Shown piece by piece: positions 26,320 through 34,116 of a stretch of 64,000 nucleotides of DNA; within the stretch, counting starts at the first letter, position 1; each line of letters opens with the position of its first letter. The translations under genes and the position numbers were made by a program. The notes below the pieces were generated by a model. It was not told the origin of the DNA. It saw nothing but the letters and a program-made list of their open reading frames with translations, and ran no database searches. This stretch comes from Lentibacter algarum (GTDB lineage Bacteria; Pseudomonadota; Alphaproteobacteria; Rhodobacterales; Rhodobacteraceae), in the NCBI RefSeq assembly GCF_040580765.1, contig NZ_CP158687.1:496001-560000 (forward strand), given 5' to 3'.

Positions 26320-28041
26320 ATGCAAAAGACCCTGATAGAGACGCTGCAAGCGTTCGTGAACGCCGCTTTTTCCCGTGCGGGCTATGACACGAAGTTTGCT
26401 GCTGTACGGGTTTCGGACCGCCCGGATCTTGCCGACTTTCAATGCAACGGGCTTATGGGCGTTGCCAAAAGCCAAAAGATGAACCCTATGGATGCTGGCG
26501 CGGCTGTTATGGAAGCGCTTGATCTGGAAGGACTATTTGAGGCCGACTTTGTGAAGCCTGGGTTTCTGAACTTTAAGGCAACGGACGAAGCTCTGCGGAA
26601 GCTTGTGGCTGCGTCTGTTGACGATCCGCGGGCGCTGGCGGGAACGGATGAGCGCAAAAAGTTCATGGTTGATTATGGTGGGCCGAACCTCGCCAAGGAA
26701 ATGCATGTTGGGCATTTGCGCTCGGCTATTGTGGGTCATGGATTGATCAACCTGCTTGAGTTTGCTGGGCATGACGTTGTGAGCGACGTACATTTGGGAG
26801 ACTGGGGTTTGCAGCTGGGACAGCTGATCACCCAAATCGAAGATGTGCGGCCTGACCTTTTTGAGGATGAGGTGAACGCGCCAATCACTATGCTGGATTT
26901 GCAGGAGTGGTACCCTGCGGCCTCCGCCAAATCAAAGGCGGATGAAGCGTTTCGCGATAAGGCCCGTGTGGCGACGTCCGCACTTCAAGCAGGGGATGCA
27001 CGTTACATGCGGTTGTGGCAGCGGATCGTGGATGTGAGCATTGCCAGCCTGCGCCGTGACTATAACCGTTTGGGCTGTGAATTTACCTATTTCTACGGTG
27101 AGAGCCGGTATCAGGACATGCTTGGTCCGCTGGTGAAAAGCCTAGAAGACAGCGGCACGGCAGAGCCTTCTGAAGGTGCGATTGTTGTTCATTTACAGGA
27201 AGATAAGAAACTTCCCCCTTTGATGCTACGCAACAGCAATGGTGGCTATGGCTACGGTGCAACAGACCTCGCGACCATCGTGGACCGTCTGGATACGGAT
27301 AAGCCTGACTACATTCTCTATGTCGTCGATGCGCGCCAGAAAATGCACTTCCAGCAGGTGTTCTTGGGTATGGAGAAAACAGGGCTACTGGGCGACACGA
27401 CGCTTGAGCACACAGCCTTTGGCACAGTCAATGGCACCGATGGCAAGCCTTTCAAGACCCGTGAGGGCGGCGTTATGCGGCTGCATGACCTGATGGAAGA
27501 AATGCACGCCGCAGCACGCGCGCGGCTTGAGGAGATGGGCAAGCTTGACGGTGCTGAGCTTGAAAAAACTGCGGAACAGATCGCCATTGCGGCGATCAAG
27601 TTTGGCGAGCTTTCGCACGACAGAGAAAGCAATTATATCTTTGATATGGAACAGTTTTTGCAGTTTGAAGGCAAGACAGGGCCGTATATTCAATATACCT
27701 GCGTGCGGATCGCTTCGCTGATGGAAAATGCCAGTGCAGCTGGGCTGACGCCAGCGACGTTTACCGAGGTTACCGACGGGGCGCGCAGTCTCGTTTTGAC
27801 GCTTGATGAATTCCCTGCAAAGCTCGCTCGCGCTGTCGATACACGCAAGCCGAGCAATATGGCGATGCATGTCTACAATCTCGCCAATGCGACCAATTCT
27901 TTCTACCAGTCCAACCGTGTTTTGGCAGATGGGGTGGATGCAAGTGTGGCGGCGTCACACCTTGGGCTTTTGGCTGCGGCCAAGGGCCAGCTCGAACTCG
28001 GGCTGAAGCTTCTCGGGATCGAAGTGCCTGCCAAAATGTAA
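26320..28041 (+). CDS. argS: Arginyl-tRNA synthetase, E. coli-like type
   Basis: 573 residues. Charges tRNA-Arg with arginine. HVGH signature at residues 129-132 within GPNLAKEMHVGHLRSAIVG; the later GTDGKPFKTREGG replaces a canonical KMSKS, as in E. coli ArgRS. N-terminal additional domain and C-terminal DALR anticodon-binding domain (YIQYTCVRIASL onward) are both complete. The active-site phrasing matches the gammaproteobacterial subtype rather than the NPTGPMHVGH subtype I recall from Rhodobacter, suggesting acquisition by transfer and displacement of the native enzyme. Divergent from the ArgRS-like relic. Confidence 0.93.
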   Translation: MQKTLIETLQAFVNAAFSRAGYDTKFAAVRVSDRPDLADFQCNGLMGVAKSQKMNPMDAGAAVMEALDLEGLFEADFVKPGFLNFKATDEALRKLVAASVDDPRALAGTDERKKFMVDYGGPNLAKEMHVGHLRSAIVGHGLINLLEFAGHDVVSDVHLGDWGLQLGQLITQIEDVRPDLFEDEVNAPITMLDLQEWYPAASAKSKADEAFRDKARVATSALQAGDARYMRLWQRIVDVSIASLRRDYNRLGCEFTYFYGESRYQDMLGPLVKSLEDSGTAEPSEGAIVVHLQEDKKLPPLMLRNSNGGYGYGATDLATIVDRLDTDKPDYILYVVDARQKMHFQQVFLGMEKTGLLGDTTLEHTAFGTVNGTDGKPFKTREGGVMRLHDLMEEMHAAARARLEEMGKLDGAELEKTAEQIAIAAIKFGELSHDRESNYIFDMEQFLQFEGKTGPYIQYTCVRIASLMENASAAGLTPATFTEVTDGARSLVLTLDEFPAKLARAVDTRKPSNMAMHVYNLANATNSFYQSNRVLADGVDASVAASHLGLLAAAKGQLELGLKLLGIEVPAKM

Positions 28042-28118
28042 GTCGCTTTAAAATATTTTCGAATTCTACGCGCGGATTAACACATGACTTTCACCGCCTG
28101 ATTCTAGGGGGGTGATAT

Positions 28119-28168
28119 GCGTGCACAACCCGTGCACAAGGCGTGCACCGCCAAAACGGGCTTTTTTT
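28119..28168 (+). repeat. Triple 11-bp tandem repeat with downstream T-run
   Basis: CGTGCACAACC, CGTGCACAAGG and CGTGCACCGCC follow each other directly, placing palindromic GTGCAC cores at 28121, 28132 and 28143. Adjacent cores can pair as hairpins, and a run of seven T follows at 28162-28168. It may be an unusual argS terminator or a protein-binding array. Confidence 0.5.
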
Positions 28169-28250
28169 GGGGGGGCCGTTTGTGACATCGCCGCGCGCTA
28201 TGTCGATACTCTTTTAGGGTTTGCGCTGCGGCTGCGCCGCATCGCCCGGG

Positions 28251-28304
28251 CGAGAGGGCGCTGCCCTCTCGCGCTCTCCCGGGATATTTTTTGGAAAGAA
28301 AAAG
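28251..28304 (+). repeat. Palindromic intergenic repeat, copy A
   Basis: Starts with the inverted repeat CGAGAGGGC (28251-28259) / GCCCTCTCG (28263-28271), followed by GCGCTCTCCCGGGATATTTT and TTGGAAAGAAAAAG. The same order of blocks recurs at 30177-30226 (reverse strand) and 37058-37113. It lies between the convergent argS and trxB genes; its A-rich end supplies the U-run of the trxB terminator. Confidence 0.75.
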
Positions 28305-28324
28305 CACCTGACGATGTCAGGGTG
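28295..28324 (-). terminator. trxB terminator
   Basis: Read on the minus strand, CACCCTGAC and GTCAGGTG form a hairpin (plus-strand arms 28316-28324 and 28305-28312, one bulged base) and are followed by CTTTTTC. Ends trxB transcription just inside repeat copy A. Confidence 0.7.
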
Positions 28325-28332
28325 TTCGATGA

Positions 28333-29277
28333 TTAGCTGTCTTGCTCGGCGAGGAAACGCTCGGCCTCAAGGGCGGCCATACAGCCCATGCCTGCCGAAG
28401 TGACGGCCTGACGGTATTTGTGATCTGTCAGATCGCCCGCAGCGAAAACACCCGGGATGGACGTTTCTGTGCTGTCGGGTTTGGTAACAACGTAGCCGCC
28501 CATATGGGTTTCGAGTGTGTCTTTGACCAACTCGTTGGCAGGGGCGTGACCGATGGCGATAAAGACGCCTTTGCAGGGCAGGTCTGTGATCTCGCCTGTT
28601 TTGGTGTGTTTGACTTTTACGCCCTCAACGCCGAGCGGCATATCTGTGCCATAGACCTCTTCGATTTCGTGAAACCAAAGCGTCTCGATCTTGGGGTTTT
28701 TCATCAGGCGGTCTTCAAGGATTTTCTCGCTGCGCAGCGTGTCGCGGCGATGTACGAGGGTGACCTTGCTGGCGAAGTTTGTCAGGAAAAGCGCCTCTTC
28801 GACGGCCGTGTTACCACCGCCAACAACGACGATCTCTTGCCCACGATAGAAGAAGCCATCGCATGTCGCGCAGGCCGAAACGCCGAAGCCTTTGAATTTT
28901 TCTTCGGAGGGCAGGCCGAGCCATTTGGCACGCGCCCCTGTGGCGAGGATCACGGCATCACATGTGTAGAGCGTGCCGCTGTCGCCCTGTGCTTTGAAGG
29001 GGCGCTCGGAGACGTCAAGATTTGTGATGATGTCGCCGATGATTTCGGTTCCCATCGCCTTGGCGTGCTCTTGCATGCGGATCATCAGATCGGGGCCTTG
29101 AACTTCGCTGTCGCCAGGCCAGTTTTCCACTTCTGTTGTGGTTGTGAGCTGGCCGCCTGGCTCGATGCCTTGCACGAGGATTGGCTCCAGCATGGCGCGC
29201 GAGGCGTAGACGCCCGCTGTGTAACCTGCGGGGCCTGAGCCGATGATCAGAACTTTGGTGTGACGCGTTTCAGCCAT
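28333..29277 (-). CDS. trxB: Thioredoxin-disulfide reductase
   Basis: 314-residue NADPH-dependent flavoenzyme that reduces thioredoxin. FAD-binding [16 protein letters not shown] at the N-terminus, redox-active CATC in [17 protein letters not shown]-binding [15 protein letters not shown] and C-terminal FAD motif [17 protein letters not shown]. The start at 29277 ([13 protein letters not shown]) gives normal family length; the frame is open 60 bases further upstream without homology. Divergent from an Lrp-family gene, which may regulate it, a pairing seen in other alphaproteobacteria. Confidence 0.95.
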   Translation of the reverse strand: MAETRHTKVLIIGSGPAGYTAGVYASRAMLEPILVQGIEPGGQLTTTTEVENWPGDSEVQGPDLMIRMQEHAKAMGTEIIGDIITNLDVSERPFKAQGDSGTLYTCDAVILATGARAKWLGLPSEEKFKGFGVSACATCDGFFYRGQEIVVVGGGNTAVEEALFLTNFASKVTLVHRRDTLRSEKILEDRLMKNPKIETLWFHEIEEVYGTDMPLGVEGVKVKHTKTGEITDLPCKGVFIAIGHAPANELVKDTLETHMGGYVVTKPDSTETSIPGVFAAGDLTDHKYRQAVTSAGMGCMAALEAERFLAEQDS

Positions 29278-29432
29278 GTGGAAGCCCTCGGATGTGTCTG
29301 GGATCAAGTCTTGCGCTTGGATATAACTGCCCGACACGGGGAAGGAAAGGCTGCGGAGCGGGAAAGCTGTAACAGTTTTTTGAAGTTTGAAGGGTCTGCC
29401 CTTTTGTTTTCTTGCTCTGCGTTGAAATATTG

Positions 29433-29460
29433 TTGCGCCTAGTGGGTGTGCTGCTATAAG
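29433..29460 (+). promoter_or_regulatory. Promoter of the lrp-family gene
   Basis: TTGCGC (29433-29438), 16-base spacer, TATAAG (29455-29460), then an AGGAGGG ribosome site at 29474-29480 before the ATG at 29487. Sits in the trxB/lrp divergent region. Confidence 0.5.
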
Positions 29461-29486
29461 AATCTGTAAATCTAGGAGGGTAGACG

Positions 29487-29987
29487 ATGCCGCATTCGCG
29501 TCTCGATGAAATTGATCGCAAAATTCTGGCAGAGCTTCAGGCCGATGGTCGGATGACGAATGTTGAGCTGGCCAAGCGGGTTGGAATATCGGCTCCGCCT
29601 TGTTTGCGGCGCGTGCGCACGCTAGAAGAGGCGGGCTTCATTCGCGGCTATCATGCTGAGGTTAACCCGCGTGAACTTGGCTTTGAAGTGCAGGTTTTTG
29701 CGATGGTTGGTCTAGTCAGTCAGGCTGAGGCAGATCTCTCTGCTTTTGAAGCGCGTTGCCGCGCTTGGCCTTTGGTGCGCGAGTGCCACATGCTGAATGG
29801 CGAGGTGGACTTTATCCTCAAATGTGTGGCGCCTGATCTTTCAACGTTTCAGAGCTTTCTGACCGAAGACCTGACGGCGGCAGAGAATGTTGCGAGTGTC
29901 AAAACCTCGCTTGTCATTCGCGGTGCAAAAGATGAGCCAGGCGTGCCGTTTGACGTGCTGGAAGCGAGACTGGCGCGCAAGGCTTGA
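29487..29987 (+). CDS. Lrp/AsnC family transcriptional regulator
   Basis: 166 residues. Helix-turn-helix at about residues 8-60 ([38 protein letters not shown]), then the RAM ligand-binding domain with [19 protein letters not shown] core ([15 protein letters not shown]). The ATG has a strong AGGAGGG site. Divergent from trxB; it probably acts as an octamer or dimer on the shared promoter region. Ligand unknown, commonly an amino acid. Confidence 0.92.
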   Translation: MPHSRLDEIDRKILAELQADGRMTNVELAKRVGISAPPCLRRVRTLEEAGFIRGYHAEVNPRELGFEVQVFAMVGLVSQAEADLSAFEARCRAWPLVRECHMLNGEVDFILKCVAPDLSTFQSFLTEDLTAAENVASVKTSLVIRGAKDEPGVPFDVLEARLARKA

Positions 29988-30176
29988 GTGCTGTTTTGAG
30001 GGGTTGAGGCCGCGTGCGTTTTCGATATGCGGCAGTCAGTGCTTGTGTATATTTCCGGAGATAAGAACTTTTTAACCTTTATTTCCCAAGCTGAAGCGGC
30101 GGAACAGGCGGGGACGCCGATGGCCGTGAAAGGAAAAGAGGGTTCTCTTTTGAGGGAGGGTTGCGAGCGGCCCTTC

Positions 30177-30226
30177 CTTTTTCTTTCTAAAAGTATCCCG
30201 GGGAGCGCGAGGGGCTGGCCCCTCGC
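30177..30226 (-). repeat. Palindromic intergenic repeat, copy B
   Basis: Reverse-strand copy: GCGAGGGG / CCCCTCGC inverted repeat, then GCTCCCCGGGATACTTTTA and GAAAGAAAAAG. Between the convergent lrp and truA genes. A small AT-rich hairpin, ATTTTCGC/GCGAAAAT (30236-30254), lies next to it and could help stop truA transcription. Confidence 0.72.
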
Positions 30227-30265
30227 TTCGGTCGTATTTTCGCGTAGCGAAAATGCGAAACTTGA

Positions 30266-31033
30266 TCATGCAAAAGGGTTTTCCGGGTAGAGCACGTGCT
30301 TGAGATACAGCCCCTGAGGCGGGCAGACTGGGCCACAGGCGGCGCGGTTGCGCGCGGCGAGGGCCGTTGTCACATCCGACGGCGTCCATGAGCCTGCACC
30401 CACGCGCTCGAGCGTGCCCACGACAGAGCGGACCTGATTGTGCAGAAACGACCTCGCGCGCAGGTGAAAGTGGTATTCTATTCCTGCTGCCACGGGGTGC
30501 TCCGTGATTGTGATTTCATCGAGTGTTTTGACAGGGCTTTCAGCTTGGCAGATGGTTGAGCGAAAGGTGGTGAAGTCGTGTTTGCCGATGAGATGCGCGG
30601 CGCCTTCGCGCATGGCGTTGATGTCGAGTTTGTTCTTCACCTGCCAGACGAGGCCCTTGTCGTGTACGGCGGGGGCGCGGCGGGAGAGCAGCCGGAAAAG
30701 GTAGTGCCGCTCAAGGGCGCTAAAGCGTGCATGCCACGCCTCATTCACCTCGACACAGGCGACAATCGCTATCGGGTGGTCGCGCAGGTGGTAATTAAGC
30801 GCTTCGGAGAGACGAAAGGGTGTCCAGTTTTGCTCCATATCGGCGTGGGCGACTTGGCCGAGAGCGTGAACGCCCGCATCGGTGCGCCCTGCTGCTGCGA
30901 TGGTATGAGCGCGCGGCTCCAGTTTTGCCAAAGCGGCTTCGACCTCGCCTTGCACCGTGGTTTCTTCTTTTTGGCGTTGCCAGCCTGAAAAGGGCGCGCC
31001 GTTGTATTCGATTTTGAGGGCATATCTGGGCAT
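30266..31033 (-). CDS. truA: tRNA pseudouridine(38-40) synthase
   Basis: 255 residues. Converts uridines 38-40 of the tRNA anticodon arm to pseudouridine. Catalytic Asp52 lies in the invariant [10 protein letters not shown]-terminal [18 protein letters not shown] and the C-terminal [19 protein letters not shown] are family hallmarks. Single gene, divergent from the ycjX operon and convergent with the upstream lrp gene. Confidence 0.96.
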   Translation of the reverse strand: MPRYALKIEYNGAPFSGWQRQKEETTVQGEVEAALAKLEPRAHTIAAAGRTDAGVHALGQVAHADMEQNWTPFRLSEALNYHLRDHPIAIVACVEVNEAWHARFSALERHYLFRLLSRRAPAVHDKGLVWQVKNKLDINAMREGAAHLIGKHDFTTFRSTICQAESPVKTLDEITITEHPVAAGIEYHFHLRARSFLHNQVRSVVGTLERVGAGSWTPSDVTTALAARNRAACGPVCPPQGLYLKHVLYPENPFA

Positions 31034-31171
31034 GATCGGGCTTTAGCGCCTCAGAGGCGGCGCGGCAAGCCTCCCTACAGTTGGGGGGAAGGGGCGCGCA
31101 AAGCTCCCCTCTGGCGTGCGGTGCGCATCGACACTATCTTCACAGCAACAGAGGCCAAGAAGGGCAGCAGA

Positions 31172-32584
31172 GTGATCGGTGAGTTGGCAGACAGCATCGC
31201 GCGGCAGGTGGACAATCTGACGGGCACGGTTTCGGAGGCGTTTATGGAGCCTGTGATCCGTGTTGGGGTTACGGGATTGGCGCGTGCGGGCAAGACTGTG
31301 TTCATCACCTCGCTTGTGGCCAACCTGCTGAACCGGGGCCGCATGGGCGGCATGGCTGGAGAGGCGCAGGGACGCATTGAAGCAGCGTATTTGCAGCCCC
31401 AACCTGATGATACAGTGGCGCGGTTTCAATTTGAGGAGCACTTGTCTGCTTTGACAGGGGCGAACCCCTATTGGCCGACGTCAACGCGTACCGTGAGCGA
31501 GTTGCGCCTGTCGCTGCGGGTGAAGCCACGGGGGCTTCTTGGCGGGCTGTCTGGCGCGCGGATCGTGCATGTGGATATCGTGGATTATCCCGGCGAATGG
31601 CTTTTGGACCTTGGTTTGATGTCAAAGTCCTATGCTGAGTGGTCTGACGACGTCTTTGCGCGGCTCGCTCGGCGCGCAGAGGCCATCGATTTTTTGAAAG
31701 AGGCCGAGAGCGCTCAGGGCGATGATACATTTGAAGAGCCTGCAGCGCAGGCTTTGGCCGCGTCCTTCACAGCCTATCTGACGGCAGCGCGGGATGCGGG
31801 CTACTATGATTGTACTCCAGGGCGGTTTTTGTTGCCTGGCGCACTTGAGGGCTCGCCTGTGCTGACATTTGCGCCTTTGGCCAAAGTCGAGGGCGCGGGC
31901 CGCAAGAGCCTCTGGCGCGAGATGGAGCGGCGATATGAGGCGTATAAATCCAAGGTCGTAACGCCGTTCTTCCGCGAGCATTTTGCTAAGATTGACCGGC
32001 AGGTTGTTCTGATTGATGCGCTTGGGGCGATCCATAAGGGGCCAGAGGCGCTGGAGGATATGCGCCGCGCGATGAGCGATATTCTGAGCGCGTTCAAGCC
32101 CGGGCAAAACGCCTTTTTGAAGCGACTTTTTCTGGGGCGGCGGGTTGAGAAAATTCTGTTTGCGGCCACGAAAGCGGACCATTTGCATCATGTTCAGCAT
32201 ACCGCATTGACGGGAATTGTTGAGGCGTTGGTGCGGGCAGCGTCGGACCGTGCAAGCTTTGCGGGAGCCGAGGTGCGTGCGATGTCGATTGCCGCGTTGC
32301 GGGCGACCGAAGAGGCCGAGATGCGCCATGATGGCGAGATGCTTAAGTTGGTGCGGGGCAAGCTGCTTGAGAGTGGCAAGCATGCGGCGCTTTATGCGGG
32401 CGCTCTGCCCGCTGATCCGAGTAAGCTCTTGCAGCCCGCACGGGAAGGGGCCGAGCGCTGGCTTGAAGAAGACTACCAGATCATGAATTTTGCGCCTGCT
32501 GTTTTGGAACTGGCGCGCGGAGACGGGCCACCCCACATCCGACTTGATCGCGCTGCCGAGTTTCTGATCGGAGATCGATTGTGA
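31172..32584 (+). CDS. YcjX-like P-loop ATPase/GTPase
   Basis: 470 residues from a GTG at 31172, preferred because AAGAAGGG lies 7 bases upstream and the sequence from there fits the family; an ATG at 31121 would add 17 residues. Walker A in GVTGLARAGKTVFITSL; the later DIVDYPGEWLLDLGL acts as Walker B/switch II-like, and NxxD-type specificity may be the ATKADHLHH stretch. YcjX homologues pair with YcjF membrane proteins and are linked to envelope stress; biochemical role unsettled. Its stop overlaps the next gene by four bases. Confidence 0.86.
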   Translation: MIGELADSIARQVDNLTGTVSEAFMEPVIRVGVTGLARAGKTVFITSLVANLLNRGRMGGMAGEAQGRIEAAYLQPQPDDTVARFQFEEHLSALTGANPYWPTSTRTVSELRLSLRVKPRGLLGGLSGARIVHVDIVDYPGEWLLDLGLMSKSYAEWSDDVFARLARRAEAIDFLKEAESAQGDDTFEEPAAQALAASFTAYLTAARDAGYYDCTPGRFLLPGALEGSPVLTFAPLAKVEGAGRKSLWREMERRYEAYKSKVVTPFFREHFAKIDRQVVLIDALGAIHKGPEALEDMRRAMSDILSAFKPGQNAFLKRLFLGRRVEKILFAATKADHLHHVQHTALTGIVEALVRAASDRASFAGAEVRAMSIAALRATEEAEMRHDGEMLKLVRGKLLESGKHAALYAGALPADPSKLLQPAREGAERWLEEDYQIMNFAPAVLELARGDGPPHIRLDRAAEFLIGDRL

Positions 32585-33015
32585 GTGTCGCACAGGCGCA
32601 TATCTGGCATTTGCCACGACTTCTTGGAATCCTTTGGGCAGGAACGCGTGGTCAGGGGCCTGTGGCGCGGCGGCGTGACGAAGATGCGCGCGCGATGGCC
32701 AAAGTCATCTTGCAAGGCAAGGTGCAGCTCTGGCGCAGCGAGGGACGGGCGCGGGCCTTTTTGGTGCGCGACGGGGTGCGTATTCATGCGCTCTATACCA
32801 GCCCAGACTGGCGCGGACAGGGGGGCGGCGCTGCTCTTGTGGGCCGTGCGCAGGACCAGATCGGGAGGCTTGAGCTATATGCGGCCGAGCACAACAGCGG
32901 CGCACGGCAGTTTTATCTGCGCCATGGGTTTCGCGAGGTGTCGCGCAGTCATGGCGCGGGCAATGACGAGGGGATACCTGATATTTTGATGGCATGGGAA
33001 AGGCCGATGGGATGA
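32581..33015 (+). CDS. GNAT family acetyltransferase
   Basis: 144 residues from a GTG overlapping the ycjX stop. Motif A is seen as IHALYTSPDWRGQGGGAALVGRAQ, followed by LELYAAEHNSGARQFYLRHGF, both typical of GNAT enzymes. Its stop overlaps the start of the YcjF-like gene, so the three genes are translationally coupled. Substrate unknown. The usual ycjX-ycjF pair has no acetyltransferase between them in E. coli, so modification of one partner or of a common target is possible (inference). Confidence 0.78.
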   Translation: MSVAQAHIWHLPRLLGILWAGTRGQGPVARRRDEDARAMAKVILQGKVQLWRSEGRARAFLVRDGVRIHALYTSPDWRGQGGGAALVGRAQDQIGRLELYAAEHNSGARQFYLRHGFREVSRSHGAGNDEGIPDILMAWERPMG

Positions 33016-34040
33016 CCGAAGGGACGCCCCGTCGCGGGCCTGTTTTGATCGAGTTGGATGCAAAGCATGCGGCAAAACCTGCGGCGGCGCCGCCTGTGCC
33101 TGAGATACAGGAGATTGCGCCAACTGGTGGGGCAAATGGAGCGGCGATGGGCGCTGCAATGCGGTTTGCTGCGCGTAAGCCATCACGGCTTGCACGCTGG
33201 TTCTGGTCTTTGCTGGGGGCGCTTCTTGCGGCGGTTGTCTCGGTTGCTGCATGGGATTTTGCGCTTGGCATGATCGCGCGTTCCCCTGTGCTTGGCTATG
33301 GTGTGGTTGCGCTGATTGCGGCGCTTTTGCTTGTCTTGCTAACAGTTGCACTGCGCGAGCTTGCGGCTTTTGGGAGGCTTCGGCGGCTTGACCGTATTCG
33401 GCTTGCTGCGCAGGGCGCGCTGGCGACTGGAGATTTGTCTCAGGCGCGCAGCACTTTGGGGCAACTCAAGGCGCTCTATCGGGGGCGCGAGGAACTGCAG
33501 TGGGCGCTCTCACGGCTGGCTGAGCGGGAGGGCGAGCCGATGGATGCGGATGCGCTTTTGGCACTGGCAGAGCGTGAACTTTTGCAGCCTTTGGATGGCT
33601 TGGCCTTGAAGGAAGTCGAGGCAGCGGCGCGGCAAGTGGCGACTGTGACAGCGCTTGTGCCGATTGCTTTGGCGGATGTGGCGGCGGCGCTTACGGCGAA
33701 CCTGCGGATGATCCGCCGTATTGCCGAGATCTATGGCGGACGGGCGGGCACGCTGGGAAACTGGCGCTTGCTCAAGGCGGTGATCGGCCATCTCGTGGCC
33801 ACGGGCGCTGTAGCTGTGGGCGATGATATGATTGGCTCACTTGCAGGCGGCGGCGTTGTGGCCAAGCTCAGCCGCCGCTTTGGCGAAGGGGTGATAAACG
33901 GGGCGTTGACGGCGCGTGTGGGCGTCGCTGCGATGGAGGTCTGCCGCCCCTTGGCTTTTGCGGCTGTGCCACGGCCTTCTGTTTCGGCCACAGTGGGCCG
34001 TGCGCTCAAAGGCTTGTTTGGCGGCAGCAAAGGCGCGTGA
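33012..34040 (+). CDS. YcjF-like DUF697 inner-membrane protein
   Basis: 342 residues. Cytoplasmic Ala/Pro-rich N-terminus, two adjacent membrane helices (about residues 65-115: FWSLLGALLAAVVSVAAWDF and YGVVALIAALLLVLLTVAL), then a helical cytoplasmic region with the DUF697 core (NLRMIRRIAEIYGGRAGTLGNWRLL). The start at 33012 overlaps the GNAT stop (ATGA). Conserved partner of YcjX; function not established. Confidence 0.85.
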   Translation: MTEGTPRRGPVLIELDAKHAAKPAAAPPVPEIQEIAPTGGANGAAMGAAMRFAARKPSRLARWFWSLLGALLAAVVSVAAWDFALGMIARSPVLGYGVVALIAALLLVLLTVALRELAAFGRLRRLDRIRLAAQGALATGDLSQARSTLGQLKALYRGREELQWALSRLAEREGEPMDADALLALAERELLQPLDGLALKEVEAAARQVATVTALVPIALADVAAALTANLRMIRRIAEIYGGRAGTLGNWRLLKAVIGHLVATGAVAVGDDMIGSLAGGGVVAKLSRRFGEGVINGALTARVGVAAMEVCRPLAFAAVPRPSVSATVGRALKGLFGGSKGA

Positions 34041-34116
34041 CAGGCGGCTGCTTCACGCTTGTTTTGTCAAGGTGTAGCGCCTAGCCTGCCCCCAGTTTGT
34101 TTAAGGGGTTTGGGCC

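Noticed and set aside
28119..28168. GTGCAC iterons as a replication origin
   Set aside because: Only three units, no DnaA boxes, no AT-rich unwinding region and no rep or parAB genes nearby.
30027..30290. 87-residue plus frame across repeat copy B and the truA end
   Set aside because: Runs through the repeat and into the end of truA; no ribosome site and codons do not fit.
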